From positions 485,719 to 549,718 of the forward strand of contig KL647325.1 of assembly GCA_000727475.1 (NCBI GenBank): a stretch of 64,000 bases of DNA, read 5' to 3'. Shown here piece by piece: positions 34,877 through 49,800 of this stretch; positions within the stretch are counted from its first letter, which is position 1, and every line of letters starts with the position of its first letter. Source of the stretch: Sarcocystis neurona (taxonomy: Eukaryota > Apicomplexa > Conoidasida > Eucoccidiorida > Sarcocystidae). The notes beneath the pieces were generated by a model. That model made no database searches and was not told the origin of the DNA. It saw only the letters and a list, made by a program, of their open reading frames with translations. The position numbers and the translations under genes were made by a program.

Positions 34877-37800
34877 GTACGCGCACATGAACCTCCGACA
34901 TACCACACATGCTCACCCGCAGCCTTAATACACTTACATACTACGGTGGAATATATACGACACAAACGTACAAATTGCTGTGGCGAACAAATCGGAATAT
35001 ACATATACATGTATGTATATATATATGTATATATGCTTGGGTGTACTCTCTATATATATATGTCCGCACACGTACGTACGTACACGTGTACGTATGTATA
35101 TGTATTCACCGGCAGAATGATGGGGGGGGAGCCCCGTAGACATATATATATATATATGTAGATGTATATATATATGCATATATGTATATCCACGTGCAGT
35201 ATAATGTGGGTGAGCCACCTGCACTACATTTACATACGTATATACATATATATGAAATGAATATCTTCAGATTACTGCGGACGCGTCTGTATATATTTAT
35301 CTGTATATGTATGTATATATTCGAAACAGGGATTTTGTAGAGGTGAATTTCATTTGTGCGTAGTTGTACGTGTGGCTATCCCGGTAGGTTGTGCCTCTCT
35401 GTCTTGCTCAGAAAAGCGAAGTGGTGGACACTGCACATGTCTGTCTCGCAGCTTTTTCTTCGGGTTCGTCGTCTGTCCCGTTGCCTTCGCTGGTGGAAGG
35501 GGCCCCTGTTCTTCAATCGCTGAAATTCTTTTTTGCCCGACCCAGTGCAGCAGTCGCACTGTGGAGGAGTTACACATGCGTTCACGCAGACATACGTATA
35601 TATACACACTATATATGTATATATGTATCAAGAAGAGAGGAGGGGAAAGGAAGAGAAGAGGTATACGTGAGCTCCTCAAATGTGCCCCTCTTTATTCGAA
35701 CGTGTAGTTTTATAAGGTGGAAATCTGTCGTTGTCTCTGTGTCTACTACTGCACGTATATGTGTGTATATATAAATGTATTTATATATTTGTGTATCTAG
35801 CAGAGGAGTTGTCTATTGATGTCCCCGTGCTACACATATTCATAGGAAAAGAAATATCCATCTATATATATATGTGGATATACACGTCTCTGTCTTTCTG
35901 GCTTTCTCCCTCCCGATGACATATATGTGCCTGTAAAGATCCTCGTTGTGTGTTGGTGCCTATGTATGGATTTGGGAGGGAGTGCTGTCTGCAGCACGCG
36001 CATGCAGTTCCTCTTCGTATGGAAAAAGACTTTTTTCCGAAGCACGTGTGTCCGGCTGTCGATCCTTTTGCATGCGTGCACTTGGTCTTCCGCAGATGCA
36101 TGCAGACCTCTGGAGTTGCGGGGAGGACAGGGGACTTTTTTTTCCGTTCCACCCTTCATCGTCTCTCTCTTGCACTGTCTGTCTAAATAAGTCCCGCATG
36201 CGTCTGCCGAGTTCGTGGCGCGCAGCTGCGAAGCAAACTGCAGACCGTCCTGTGCGCTGCTCCTTCACCTTCTCTCTCTCGGCTGAAAAAGCTGCAGGCG
36301 CGTTGTGTGTGTGAAGGGTCTCGTGCGGTGTACGTACACCGCGTCCTGCGCCTCCCTCCGTGCAGCCCGGCAGCGCTGCGGTGGTCACGGGCAGATCCAC
36401 ACCGGTCCTGCTGCAGTTTCGTCCTCTGTCCTTGCTTCTGCAGTCGACTGTCATTGCCGCCCGTGCGCCACTTTTCTTCGCTTCTGCAAGGGACGGGGAG
36501 GGGGAAAGGGCCGGTCGTCTCCCTCTCTGTCAGTACTTGCTGTCTCGCCGTGCAGAACTGCATAGTGTCGGGATGTACCATCTTGTGCAGCAAGGCAGCG
36601 CACTGTGCGTCGCCGTCTCCTGCGTGGAACGGCAGTCCGCTTTTTTTCTTCCCTGCGTCCGAACCAAGAGGAGACGGTCTGCGCAGCGGCTGCGAAAGAA
36701 ACTGTGAACACAAATAAAGTGTGTATACATATCTGTGTATTCACTTCCGTGTATGTACACACATGTCACTACTACTCATATGTGTGTATATATTTATATG
36801 TATGAATGTACTTGTGTATTTATACACGTGTGTTTGTATGTGTTTAATTAAGGGTGTGTATATACATATAAATATATGTATATATATACGTTTTTGTGGA
36901 TGTATGTGTATCTGCCGCTTGATGTGCCAACTCGTCAACGCTGCAGCAGCGCGGGGCTTGTGAAGCAGAATTTCACTGTGCAGCCACTAAGCAGACACGT
37001 ACAGACACATGCCCGTCTACACGTGCAGGTATTTATATATATATATACATATATGCGTATATATTGTCAGTATGCGCGGACTCGTGTACGTTTGTACGTA
37101 TATGTATGTATGTAGGTATGTATGTATGTTCGACTGCACGTGTCACGCGTCGTGTGAGCGGTGATGTGTACGTGTTGGTGGGTCTCTGCACGCCAACGGA
37201 GCGGCAGCTGTACATATACATAAACATATACATATATGTGTACGTACATATGTGTGTATGTCTGTCGCATCCCGGTGTATCTAGGTATATCAGTCTTTGT
37301 CTACCTATGTATATGAAATACGTCAAATGCGTGGGAGTGTGTGTGTACGTGTGGAGCGCGAGAAGAGTGCTGCTGTTGTTTGTCAAGGGCGATTCTGCCT
37401 ACGTCTGTGCTCCATTCGTCAGCAGGTCTGTTTCCCCATGTACACGCGTGTATGGGTGTGTGAAGGAGAGGCGGTCCACTGCTGCTGCTGCTGCTGTGTC
37501 TCAGGCATCTACGCGAGCCTGCTGGGGTTATGGTACAAGAAGAGTCGCATGCGGCCACTTTGCTACAGAGTCGTGCACGGCAGCCTGCGGCAGCTTGAAG
37601 AGTCCTTCAAAGAGGGAGATTTCTCGAAAGTCACATTGCTGCTGCGGTTTTTCATCGCTCTTGCAGGCAGCTTTGTTCTGCGTGTGGTGAGCTGCGTAGT
37701 AAACATACGTATCTGGTAGTTTAGGTATATAACGTAAAGCACACTTCAACAAAGGAAGATCCTTGTTTGATCAAGTTACAAGTCAGATTTTCCCGTTTAA

Positions 37801-40800
37801 AAGAACCCAGATCACTTGCTCAGGTGTTGACAGATATTGAACATATAAAAAAGGCAGAGTTCCCTGTACAGCTCGCAGGCTTGCGTGCGAACAGTCCTTC
37901 TCCAGTATGTATGCATATATGTATATATACCTACGTGCACGCATATATACATACATATATATATATGTATGTGTACATATATATTTATCTGTGTCTATGT
38001 ATGGTTTGCCGTGTAACGTATACCGACGTCGTACGTATAGGATAAGTGTATACGTATCCATTTGATATACCCGTATATTGTTGTCTGCGGGGATATATAA
38101 TAATCGCATATACGTCTGCCTGTGTAGATTAGTTTACAGGGTGTTCTAGGAAAAATGCATCGCGTCTTGTTTCCGTCTTCTGTTTGAATTGACGAAGGGG
38201 AAGAGTCAACACGCCCGATTCATAGAGGAGATTTCTACGTGCAGCGAAGTCCGGTGTACGTACACCTCGGGTCGCCCACGCTCTTCGGTCGTCAACGTGA
38301 ATTATTGGGAGTCTGCGTCGCAGGTTCTTGTAGTCGTGGCCACCCAGCGGTACTCCTTCCCACCATATTTGTGTAGACTGGTGTCTGTACACCCCAGTGT
38401 TTGACTTCCCGTCTTCGTTGTTTGTACACGTTGTCCTGCGGTGTACGTACACGGGAGTCTGCTTGAGTCCTGGCTCTTTTTGCCGGGACACTTGATGAAT
38501 GACCGGCAGTACGTGTCTGCATACAACCGAGAGATTTACACCGCGCTACGTTGGTGGGTCTGAACTGCGTCGGTTGTCCACCTGGTTCTTCGGTGTACGT
38601 ACACCTGAGGTATGTATATATGTACGCGAACACACCTACAAAGAGCTGCATAGACGCCCACGTAGAAAAGGTTCTACAAGTTTGTCAGCTCCCTGCGTAC
38701 ATGTAGTTGTGTTTCTGTTTTCTACACACGTATATATATATATATGTGCAGAACTTTTCGAGTGACCAGGTTCTGCTCTCTGTGATGGTATATGGACCAC
38801 TCTGCAGTGTACCTACACTCCGCATCGCGTGTGCGTGTCAGCTTCTTACTTTTCACACTTCGTGCTGCGCTACCATGTGACCGATATCGTGTGGGAGTAA
38901 CAAACGGGTAGCTAGTTTCCCCTCTGCCCTCGCGTAGGAAAGTGACTAGCGCCGCCTTGGCTTCTCATGCATGTCGTAAGCTTCCTTGGCTGTGGTGCGT
39001 GTACGGTGGAAGACATGGTCGTTCTACTTGTGTAACCACTACACCTCTGTGGAAACCACCTTACACCGCTCTCTGTACGCCTGTGTGGAGGAGCGCGCAG
39101 AGATAGACACACGTATATGTATATATGTGTGTGTAAAAAGTAGCGCTGTGGACTGTTGTGTGTGTACGGTTTTGCATGCAGGAGAGTGTTTTCGAACTGC
39201 TGAAGAGCCTGCTCTCTTTCGCTTCTGCGGTGCCTGCGGGAGCGACGACGGAGCATCTTCTTCTCTCCACACTCGTACGCAAGAGAAGAAGAAGAAAACG
39301 AGATTCTTGACACATGCTGCTTGTCTCGCCCGTTTGTTGCTGCTGCGAAAAAACAGCGCCTACGTTGGTGTTTGCTGGAGCCTGCTGCTGCTTCCTCTCT
39401 TGCTCGTGGGCTGCTGCCACTGTTGCTCTGCATTACGTGGTGCCTGCTGGGGCCGCGGACACTGCTGCTCGTGACCCGCTTTCTGGCGCCATTGTGAGTG
39501 TTCCGCGTGCTGTTGCTTCTAAGAGGTGCCGCTGCCGCTCCGAGGGGCTGATGCGGTTGGGTACGGCGCTTCTCTCCTGCTGCTGCCGAACCTGCTGCTG
39601 CTGTTACTGCACTGGCTGCTGCTGGGGCTCTCGTTGCGGCTACGGTGGGCCTTTTGCTGCAGCTGCTCCCGCGGGGGCACACTTCCTGCTGTTGTGCGCA
39701 ATGTTTTGGTTGCTGTTTCTATTCCTGCTGTGGACAGTCCGCGCAGCTGCTGCTGTTGTTGTTCTTTTTTCTGTCGCTGCTGCTGGGGTAGTAATAGAGC
39801 GTTATACAGTGCGCTGGCGTTTGCCCAGACCGTGTCTGCTGGGGCTCTTTGTGCTATTGCCGTTCCTAGGTCAGCTGCCGCTGCTCTACATGTCGCATCT
39901 CCAGGGTGCTGCTGCGAGCGCTGCTGTTTGCTTTGCAGCCGCTTCCCCAGCTGATTCTTCTTGGCGGCTGGGCTGTCATGCTGTGCGGTGCTCGAGTTCC
40001 TGCTGCTGCTGTTTTGCGTTTCTGACGCCTCTATTGCGCGGTCGTCTTTTGGTGCTGCTGCAGCCTGTTGACCCGCCCGTGGTTGCTGCTTCTCGGCTGC
40101 TGCCGTCCACCCCTTGCTGGGTGCGGCTGCTGTCGGTGCTGTGACTTCTCTGCAGTTGCTGCATCTGTTCGCTTCTTCATTGCTACTGCTGCTGTGCGGC
40201 CGTTGCCTGTCTGCTGCTGCTGGTGCACTCTTGGCTACTGCTGCTTCTCTGGCAGTTATTTTCTTTTCGTAGAGACTGCCTCAGCGGCTCGTGCCGGGGC
40301 TACGACTGCTGGCGCTGCCGTCCTCCTGCTCCCGCTCTTTACAGGCTTGCTGTCCTGCTGCTCTCTTCCTCTCTCTGTGGCGCGCTGCTGCTGCGTTTGC
40401 TCCTGCTGCTCACTCCCGTGCTACTGAGGATCTCTATTCTTGTGCTTCCCACTGTGTTGCCGCTGCGACTGCCGCTGCCCTCCCCCCCTCCCTTTCCTCC
40501 TACCCCACCCTCCGTTGCTGCAGCTGCCACTGAAGCTCGCTCTGTCGCTTTTGCTGCTGTCGTTGAAATGTTGCTGCCTGTGTCTGTCAGTCCTCGTTGC
40601 CGTGGATCAGCATGCGGCTGTACGAACAGCAGCGCAGCACCATGGACGCAGTAGTGGCACTGGCGCATGAAGCAGCAGCTGCCGCAGCAGGCTCTTCTCC
40701 GGAGCAGTTGCTGCTGCAGCAGGCGACGCTTCCGATTCGTGTGCCTCCTCCTGCTGTCACCGGCTCGTCGTCCGCCCAAAACGAAGCAGCAGCAAGTCTC

Positions 40801-43800
40801 GCCTCGCTCGGGTTGCATCAGACTCGGCTCGATTCTTTGCTGGACGCTCTAGCGAGTATGGTAGAGGTACGTGCCCAAGCGTTCGTACGTGTATACGTGT
40901 GCTCACGTATACATAAATATATATATATATATGTACATAAACATATATATACGTACCCGTGCGTTCGTGTGCATATACGCGGGCTCAGGTATACATAAAC
41001 ATGTACATATATATATGTATATATGTGGTAGAGGTACGTGCGCGTGCGTTCGTACATATGTACGTCTAGTCACATATACATGAATCTATGTATAGTATGT
41101 AGGAATATATTTGTGTGCAGCTACTTTTTTCTGTCTTGGGTGCGCACGAGTGAGTTGGTGGAGGAGAAGAAGAAGTGAAGAAAAGAGGAGACCTGAAGAG
41201 GCCGCAGGGTGGAACTTCGGTGTCTTGCGCGGGTGCGGTTATTTGCTGGCGGTGCGCGGAGAACCTGTTGCATGTGACGTTCGTGTAGGGTCACTTCTTT
41301 TCCCGCATTTTCAGAAAAGAGCTGGGGACGACTACCATTCCTTTTTTCCGCTTCTGAACCGTGCACCCTGCATCTCTCTGCATGCGTTTGAACGTCCACA
41401 CACGTCTGTCGGTCGGACGGCAACTTTTCGGCTCATCCTGGCCTGCGCATCAGTGGGCGCCGCATGCGGCGGAGGGGCTGCTGTGTACACAGGTAGAAGA
41501 AGCGTAACACTTTGAGTTTTGTAGGAGGCTCTTTGGCCCACTTCTCTGTACCTGCAATACACACAACTCCACGAGGCGAGTCGCCATGCGACGCAGCAGA
41601 GATTTCTCGTGTAATCATTCTGTGCGAGGGGTATATATGGGAAGGGGGTGGACGTACATAGGGCTCTGCTGCTGTTGCGCTCCACCGTTAGAAAAAGTAG
41701 ACAAGCAGCTGCGGGGATGAAGACACGTGTCCATGTCCACGCATGCGCGCCCAGTGACAGCGTCGCTGCTGCAGTGGATCTCTCTACGCGGGCCTGCGGC
41801 AGCGTGAGTCAGCAACGTTCGTAGTGTCTCCCACACACAGAGACAGAGGGACTTCCCTTGAGCGAAGAATCGGTGCACTGCTGGGTGGCTCAACATGTGT
41901 ACTTTTCTTCGCTTTCTTGTAGGGAGGGTGGCGGTCGCAGGCGACGCTGCGGTTCTACCAGTCCGCAGAGTTGTATCCGCTGCTGCGGCCCTCTGCTGCT
42001 ACTGCTGCCGCCCCATGCACGCTGCCCGCTCTTTCCCTGCAAGCAGCAGATCTGCGGGCCGTCCGCGTCTCTCCGCTGCAACGAGTCCTCCGTCTCCCCG
42101 TCTCCATCGAGAAAATTGACCTTCCCCTCGCCAGCCACGACCGCTGGTCAGACGCCGCTCCCATGCATGCAAGCAGTCGCCTTCACACACAAAACTCTCC
42201 CTCACGACCCGGCGTAAATGTCCGACTGCCCTACCCAGGGATGCTTGCCTCTTCAGTTTCATGCGTTACGAAAAAGAGCTAAAGTACAACCGACACGGGT
42301 TGTTTGTTATCTCCCCTACACAAAGAACTCTCCATACATACCTTGATTTCTGTCGTACGTGAAGAATTCCCGGCAAGGACGTTGATATGTTCTTATATAG
42401 AGAAGTTTCGAGTAGTACCTGGATAGCTCCCTTATATAAAAAGCCCCTCGTGATCAGTCTATCTTTCAAAGAATCACTCTCTGTCAAGGCTTGGGACCGT
42501 ATATGCTCCGCTGTGTGTGTATGTGTGTATATGTATGCATATGTAGTCAACAGTGTACACGCGCGCAGCTGGAGACGTCTACACACGCGCTGACGTGTAT
42601 AGAGACGTCTCCACCCACGTGTATAGCAACGCATATATATATATGTATGCACACAGGAATAGAAAGGCGTATATGTATACACACAGGGATAGGAAGGCAT
42701 ACATAGGTGCATATATATATATATGTATATACACACGCATAAAAGAATAGCAAGGCACATATATATTTATATATATATATATACACACACACACAAGAAT
42801 AGCAAGGCATACATAGATATATATATATGTATATGCACAAGAATTGCAAGGCATATATATATATATATATATATTCTTACACTGGGATTGAAAGGCATAG
42901 ATATATATATATATGCACAAGAATATATACGTATATATATATACGCACACAAGATAAGAGCGCATACACAGATATATATAAATATACAAATGTCCACAGA
43001 AATGCACGACGATATACAGGTCGACATCCCTATGTGTACAACAAAATATACGGAAGGAAATGGGTATTAATGGAGTGCAGAATGCATGTGACAACAAATA
43101 CAGGTGTAGTAATAAAAGACATTCTCACACTCGTCTATGTACGTGTATGCGTGCGTGAATATGTGCGTGCGTATATATATTTATACACAGGAACAAGAAG
43201 GCGTACGTGGATATATCTATATATACAAACACACACGCACATACGTGTACGTATGTATAGTGCATATGCACTTGCATGCGTTAAACACGCGTACGTATGG
43301 GGGACCGTAGCGTCTGGATATGCACGTGTGAAGAGCGACAGAGAGTATATGTGTCTGCATGCATATGGGAGCTCGCGCAAGAGTATCACTGAAAAACATT
43401 TGCGCTCCCCACGCCGCCCACCTCGTTTCCGGGGGTCTGCTTGCACATCATCCACATACGGATGTGCGTATGAATATATATATATATAAGTAGATCCTTC
43501 ACTAATATTGGGCTGCTGATAAGTCCACAAAAGCAGGTAGGGACAGAGCTGCTGCAGCTGCACCGCGGCGCCGCAGCTTCGACGGCGACTACTCTGCTCC
43601 GTCGCAGTCTCTCGGCGCCTCTCTGCGTCTGAAGTGCTGCTGCAGTTGCCTCCGCGCCACACTCCGTCGTATAGACACACACGTCTGCACACGTGTAGAG
43701 CAGCGGTCTTATATGCACGTGTCTACTTCTACACGGGCGCTGATATAGATATGCATATACGTGTCCTCGTATGTGCCACACGCATATTAACAAGCGTTCT

Positions 43801-46800
43801 GCTTGGGCTGTGTGTGCTCGTAGGTCTGTGTGTGTTTGTCTGTGGACATAAATATATGTGTATGTATGGGTATGTGTGTATAGAGCTGCGTGTAGATGCC
43901 TTCGTGTGTGTGCCACATGTATATATGTGGGTGTGTGTGTACATACACACATCTTCGTGGAGATGTGGCTATTTACCTGGACGTACACGTATCTCCTTGT
44001 GATGTGTTGTACGTATCCCTTACATGTATGTGTATACCTGCAGGTGTTTCTGCGTCTGTACGAATGTACGCGTGTGCCCGTTACCTGTTTCCGCGTCTAT
44101 ATCCTCCATATGAGCGTGTCCACAGGCGTACCACATATTTTGTAAGTGTACTATACAGATGTATGTGTATATGTTGAGTCGTACGTCTACTTATGTCTCT
44201 CCATATATGTGCTTGTGCAGAGATATATGCATGCGGTGATACAGCGAGAGGCGAACGTGTGTATACATATATAGAGAGAGACAGAGATAGGGGGAGGGAG
44301 ATCCATATACATATAAATAGAGAGATATGTATATAGATATGTGTAGATGTAGTATAGTGTGTAAGATTGCTACGTGTCTGGGTGTGTGTATATGTTGCTC
44401 AGGATATTAGAGGACTACATTTTGACGATTTTCCGTAACTTCCGCAAGAACGTGGCGCTGTGTGCAGAGCAGCTTCTGCGGGTTCCTGTGGAGCACGAGC
44501 AGTTCGAGTTTGTACTCGTCGAGGTATTTCCCTCTCTGCTGCTGCTGCTGCGTTCGCTGCTGTTGTTGTCGCTCCCGCTGCTTCTTCTCCGGCTCCTCTC
44601 CCTCCCTCCCCTCCGTCTTCCACGGCCGCTGTTTCGTGGGGACTGCTGCTGCTGCTACTCCCTGTGGTGCAGTTCCCTGGGGTCCCCCGACTGCGCGCTC
44701 CCCTGCTGCTACTCTTCCACCGGCGGCGGTCGACCTGCTGCGGCCCTGTTCGCGCGCGGTGGCTGCTCTGCGCCGGCCGTGCTGTTTCTCACGTGGTCTT
44801 TTGTTGCATGCAGCATGCAGCCGCGTCAGCAGCCTGCGCTGCGGCCGACGCTGCTGTTCTTCTACTTGTTTTGCGGCTACCCGCAGTTCTGCCGCTTCGT
44901 GTTGCTGGTGCGGTTGCTGCTGGTTCTGTGCTGCTTCACTTTGTTTGTCTGCTGTCTCAGCTACTGCCGCTGCTTCAGCCGTCCCACGTGGTTCTCTCCT
45001 GCTGTTCTTGCTGCCCTTTCCATCGGTCTGCTGCTGCTGCTGAAACCACTTCTTATTGCGGCTGCGCCGCCCAAGCACTGCTGCTGCGTTTCTATGAGTG
45101 GGCAACAAACCTCGCCCTGTTGATCCTGCGAAGCGACGTTGCTGCTGCTGTGTTTGACTTCACGGTGTCCACGTATTCAGAGCTTCTCCCGCTGCTTGGC
45201 ATTATACCAGCCAGGCGACGGCATCTTCCCTTGCTGGCTGCTGCTGCTGCTTCTCTGCATCGGCTGCCGCGGGGAAGGGACGCTGCTGCTGTAGACGCTG
45301 CTGCCGCGTCTTCTTCTTCTGCTGGCGCGTCTTGTGCGCGTACGTCTGTGTGTGCTGCTGCGCCGTCGTCGATGTTTGCCTGCTCTTGTCCACGCGCTGC
45401 TGTTTTGTGGAGACGAGCTGCGGCTGCTGCGTTTTTGCCCCCTGGCGACAGTCCTCTTCCTGCGCCTGTACAACCTGCTGCTGGGTATTCTGCGTTTAAC
45501 GCGCCTGTTGCTGCTGCCCCCCCGCTGCTTCTGCCGTGTCCGATGCTGCTGTTGTTGCGCTCTTTGCGCTTCTTCCGGTGAGTTGTTCTCCACTGCTGCT
45601 GTGCTGCTTCTCGTACTTTGCTTGAGTGCTGCTTCTTCTGTTGCTGCTGGTCGCAGTGGTGTTGCGCGCAGTTCGCTGCTGCTGCCGCTGTAGGCGCTGT
45701 TGCCCCCTCTCGCAGCCCAGCACTCTGCTGCATCTGCTGCTGCTGCTGTTTCTGCGCTTTCCCTGTGAATGTGTCTGGTGCTGCTGCAGTGTCTATTTAG
45801 CGAGCTGTTCCAGCTGCCGCATGCACCGCTGGTGCAGGACGTCGGAGACGCTTCATTTCTTGTTGCTCGTGTGCTGCATCGCGTCAGCCAGTTACAAAAT
45901 TCTCTCGTCGCTGTCGTAGAAGCCGTCCTCACTTCTCTTGTCAGACATGCGGCGTACTTTGACTACAATACCACTCGAGTAAGAAACGAAAATCAAGAAG
46001 TGAAAAAGCGACTTTTCTTTTCTTGCCCTCTTTGTCCCCCTCTCTCTACGTATACACATATATGCGTATATTTCTATGCGAATCAAGATACATACACAAG
46101 AGTATCTGTGGGCATGTGTACGTAAACGGAGGGGCCAAAAAGAATATATATGGATAAATAGATACGTAGATATATAGGCACTTATACGTATATGGACTTG
46201 TGTGCGGATGTGGAGGAGCAAACGAGAAGAGGAATACACATATATGTGTATATATATGGACAGGACTACATCTACCAAAAGGCAAAAAAGAAGAGCGTAT
46301 AAATATATATACATATATATATGGGTAAATGTATTAAGATTAGTGTGTGGGTATTTATGTGGGGTGTCTAGTGGGGCTGTTGCTGAACGACGTCGCGTAT
46401 ATCGTCGGCGCGATCGGAGGAGTTTCATCCGCAGGAGGCGGTTGGTTCCTCTTTTCTTCGCGTGCCGCTCTCGACATCAAATTTCCTCCTTTTATATCAG
46501 AAAGGGGCTATGCGATTTCTTCGTGATTAAAAACATATGAAAGAGTGTACTTCTGCTGTCACGTTGACATCGGGGGTGCTGATTACTACCAATTAATATA
46601 CATATATATATGTATATATGTGTGATGGTTATACGTACACAGGTATACATATGTATATATACATATATAGAGTCTCTGTCGCTAGTATTACCTGTGTATA
46701 TATATATATATATATATATGTGTACGGACATATATGATGGGTGTCGCTAATATTGCCTATATATATGTGTGTGTAGAGAGAGGCAGGCATTCCCAGATTT

Positions 46801-49800
46801 ATGTATGTGTGCGTGTGTGTAGATATATTACGTGTGTCAGTGTGGGTGTACATACATCTTCGAGAGAGGACGACAAACAAACGAACAGCTGGATAGATGA
46901 AATGCGCCGGTACGTACGTGCGGGCAAGTACGATGCCGCTGTGGAGGCTGGGCGGCGTTTTTTTGCTGGTGGGTCTGCAGCGTCTCTTTCTCTTCACGCG
47001 AGAGACGTAGAAGCTGAATTCCTTTGGTACCTTCGTGCAGATAACTCTCTATATGGTGAACTTTTCGGCAAGCACAGCAGAATCATCCTCAGCAGTTCTC
47101 TTCTTTGTGTCTCTCTATGTTGGTCGGATGTACTTGGGTGTATGTGTACGTGTCTCCTTTGGACGCATGTTCGTGAAGGCTGCTTCCTTGGCTGGGTGTC
47201 TCTCTGCATGTCTTCAGTCCACATGTGTGGACAAAAATAGCAGAGGGGATGAAAAAGCAAAAAGGAAGAACTACACGAAAGGGAGGCAGACACCGACAGA
47301 CTGATATAAACAGACACACTCCGTTTACCACTGCTGCATGCCGATACATCTCCGGCTTTGGCAGGCAGCAGAGGAAAGTGGCGTCGGGCCTTTCAAGGGC
47401 CGAATACTCTTGTTAACCTGTCTGTGTTTCAAGTATTCAGCCACACCCACGTAGAAGTATGCAAACACATATATACACGTCCGCACATATATTTGATTCA
47501 CCCGTGTACACACACGTACACATACGAATAGAAGATATCTCCGTTTTATACGCGTACATAAAAAGACACCTGCTGGTATGCGTGTGTATATATATGTACA
47601 TACAGAGAGAGAGGTATACGGAGGCAGGGGATAAAGACACCCCCTCTTGGGCATCGGTATGTACACGCGTGAGGAGCTGCATTTGGTAGTGGTCCATCGT
47701 GGAGGTACGCGTATCAAAATATCTTCTGTTTGTATGTGTACGTGTGTGTACATGGGTGAATCAAATATATGTGCATACGTGTATGTATGTGTTTGCATAC
47801 TTCTGCGTGGGTGTGGCTGAAGACGTGTGTATATGTGTGCATGTATATCATCTATACGCAACAACAGAAAGCACTATACGCGTGGCCGTACTTCCCGACT
47901 GCCTACAAAATTCCGTAGGTCTTGGCGAATTTCTTCGCCTACTGGTTGAACGCCTGGGGGGGACCTTCGCGGCTTCTCGAGGAGTGGCTGGGGCTATCGA
48001 TTCCGCCCGCCTGCGTGAAAGCCTTCGTTAGGCTTGCGCTGGACAAGGCCTTTCGGCTGAGATACCGCGAAGAGCTGGTACGTCATGTTTTCCCCAAACA
48101 CGTCTGCACACACCTTCCTTCTCTTCGCTGTCAATTTCACGTATCACAGAACTCCCTTCTTCTGGACGGCCAATCTGCGCTTCGCCTTCTGCACGACTCG
48201 GGGCGTCGTCACACCCTGCCCGACGACCTCCCTGTCAGCTGGCGTCTCGTCTACAACACTGCAGCTTTCTCTGGCCCTCCGTCTTCGTCTCTCTAGATCT
48301 CTCCTGATGTATAAAAACCCGTCTTCTGATCTTGGATAACCTGTCCGTCTCTTTCATTCGCTCTCCTTATATATATATATATGGTGAACTATGTGCGTCT
48401 ACACATCTTGGTGTATACATGCGTGTGTATGTGTGTATGCGTCGTACTCTCGCTCTGTCTTTTCCTTGCCCTCTCTGTGTCTGTCAGTCTGTCTCTCTCT
48501 ATATACATACATATATAGATATATACATACGTATGTATTCACCGGTGCGCATGTACAAATATGTATGCATGTGCGTATGGATCTGTATATATATGTATAT
48601 TTTATGTACGCACGTATAGATATGCATGTATGTGTCTGTGTGTGCGTGAGTTTTTTCTCGTTGTTCCCGTTGGCGTCTGCACATCTCTTTACATATAGAT
48701 ATATGCATATATGTTATGGAGGCTTTGTCTTGCCGTCTCTCTCTCTTTGTATAGGTATACGTGTAGACGTGTTTATAGATACAACACTTCTCGGGCAGGC
48801 ATTATTGCCACAGAACGTGCGTTTCTTCGGCGTTTCGTTGGGGATCCCTATCTCTTCAGTCTTTCTTATCCTCCGTTGAGTGGAAGCTGCTTGCGCCTTC
48901 CTTGTTTTCTGCTTGTACGTGGCTAATTCATTTTCTTCGTGACATTCTGCTGAATCTCAGATTTCCCTGCTTCCCGCATGCGTGGAGCCTTACTGGCCGC
49001 CGAATCCGCTGCCGGAATGTCCGTACACCGCAGGCGAGGAGCAGCAGCCACAGGCACTCGGGGACGAGAGCGGCGACGCAGAAGCAGCAGCAGCAACCAC
49101 GTACGTGGCCGGAGTGTACGAATTTCGGTTTTTGCACGACTTGCTGCTGTTCAGTTTCGACCATGTCTCTTTTCCTCTCCCGCGGCGCACGCGCCCGAAG
49201 ACGCAGGGGCAGCAGACGCAGGAAGGAAAACCGCGCGTCAGCGACGTTTCCGCCCCTGCTGCTGCGTCTGTCGGGTTTGAAGAAGAGATGCAGGACGCGC
49301 AGAGGGAGACCGAAGCGGGAGAAGAACAGCAGCAGCAGCAAGAAGAAGAAGAAGGTGGGGTAGCAGCGCTAGGCGATGATGCAGATGGAGCAGTCGTCGC
49401 AGCCGTCCACACAGCGAACGACGGAGCAGACGAAGAAGAGAAAGAAGAAGAAGCAGCAGAAACAGAAGCAACAGGGGATGCGGAGCAAGAAAACGGTGCT
49501 GCAGCCGCTGCGGAAGCAGAGGAGGATGATACGTCCGACGCTGCTGCTGGTGCTGCAAGAGAGGCCACATCTTGTGGTAAGGAAGGAGGGGACGGGACGG
49601 AGGAACGTCCTGCAGCTGCTGCAAACTGGGATGCGGCTGATTCGGCGACAGACGACGCAGCCGTGGGTGCGCAGACAGCTGCTGCTGCAGCCGCGGAGGA
49701 CGAAGAAGAAGAAGAGCCGATGGACGAAGCAACAGCAGCAGAGCGTGCCGCGCGTTATCACTACAGAGAAGTTGCTGCATTCTTCCAGGAGCGCCTGGGG

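Larger units (their letters stand above)
37687..39181 (+). other. CBP80 intron 2
   Basis: 1495 bp. It contains a TA microsatellite at 37910-37990 and three palindrome copies between 38253 and 38605. It ends in TTTGCATGCAG. Confidence 0.7.

Noticed and set aside
39314..40144. Long plus-strand open frame rich in Leu, Cys and Ala, membrane-like
   Set aside because: It is the translation of CTG repeats in CBP80 intron 3; the homology of exons 3 and 4 joins without it.
44407..45932. Long Ala/Gln/Arg-rich frames on both strands
   Set aside because: Repeat translation of CBP80 intron 6; the conserved text stops at 44523 and resumes at 45790.
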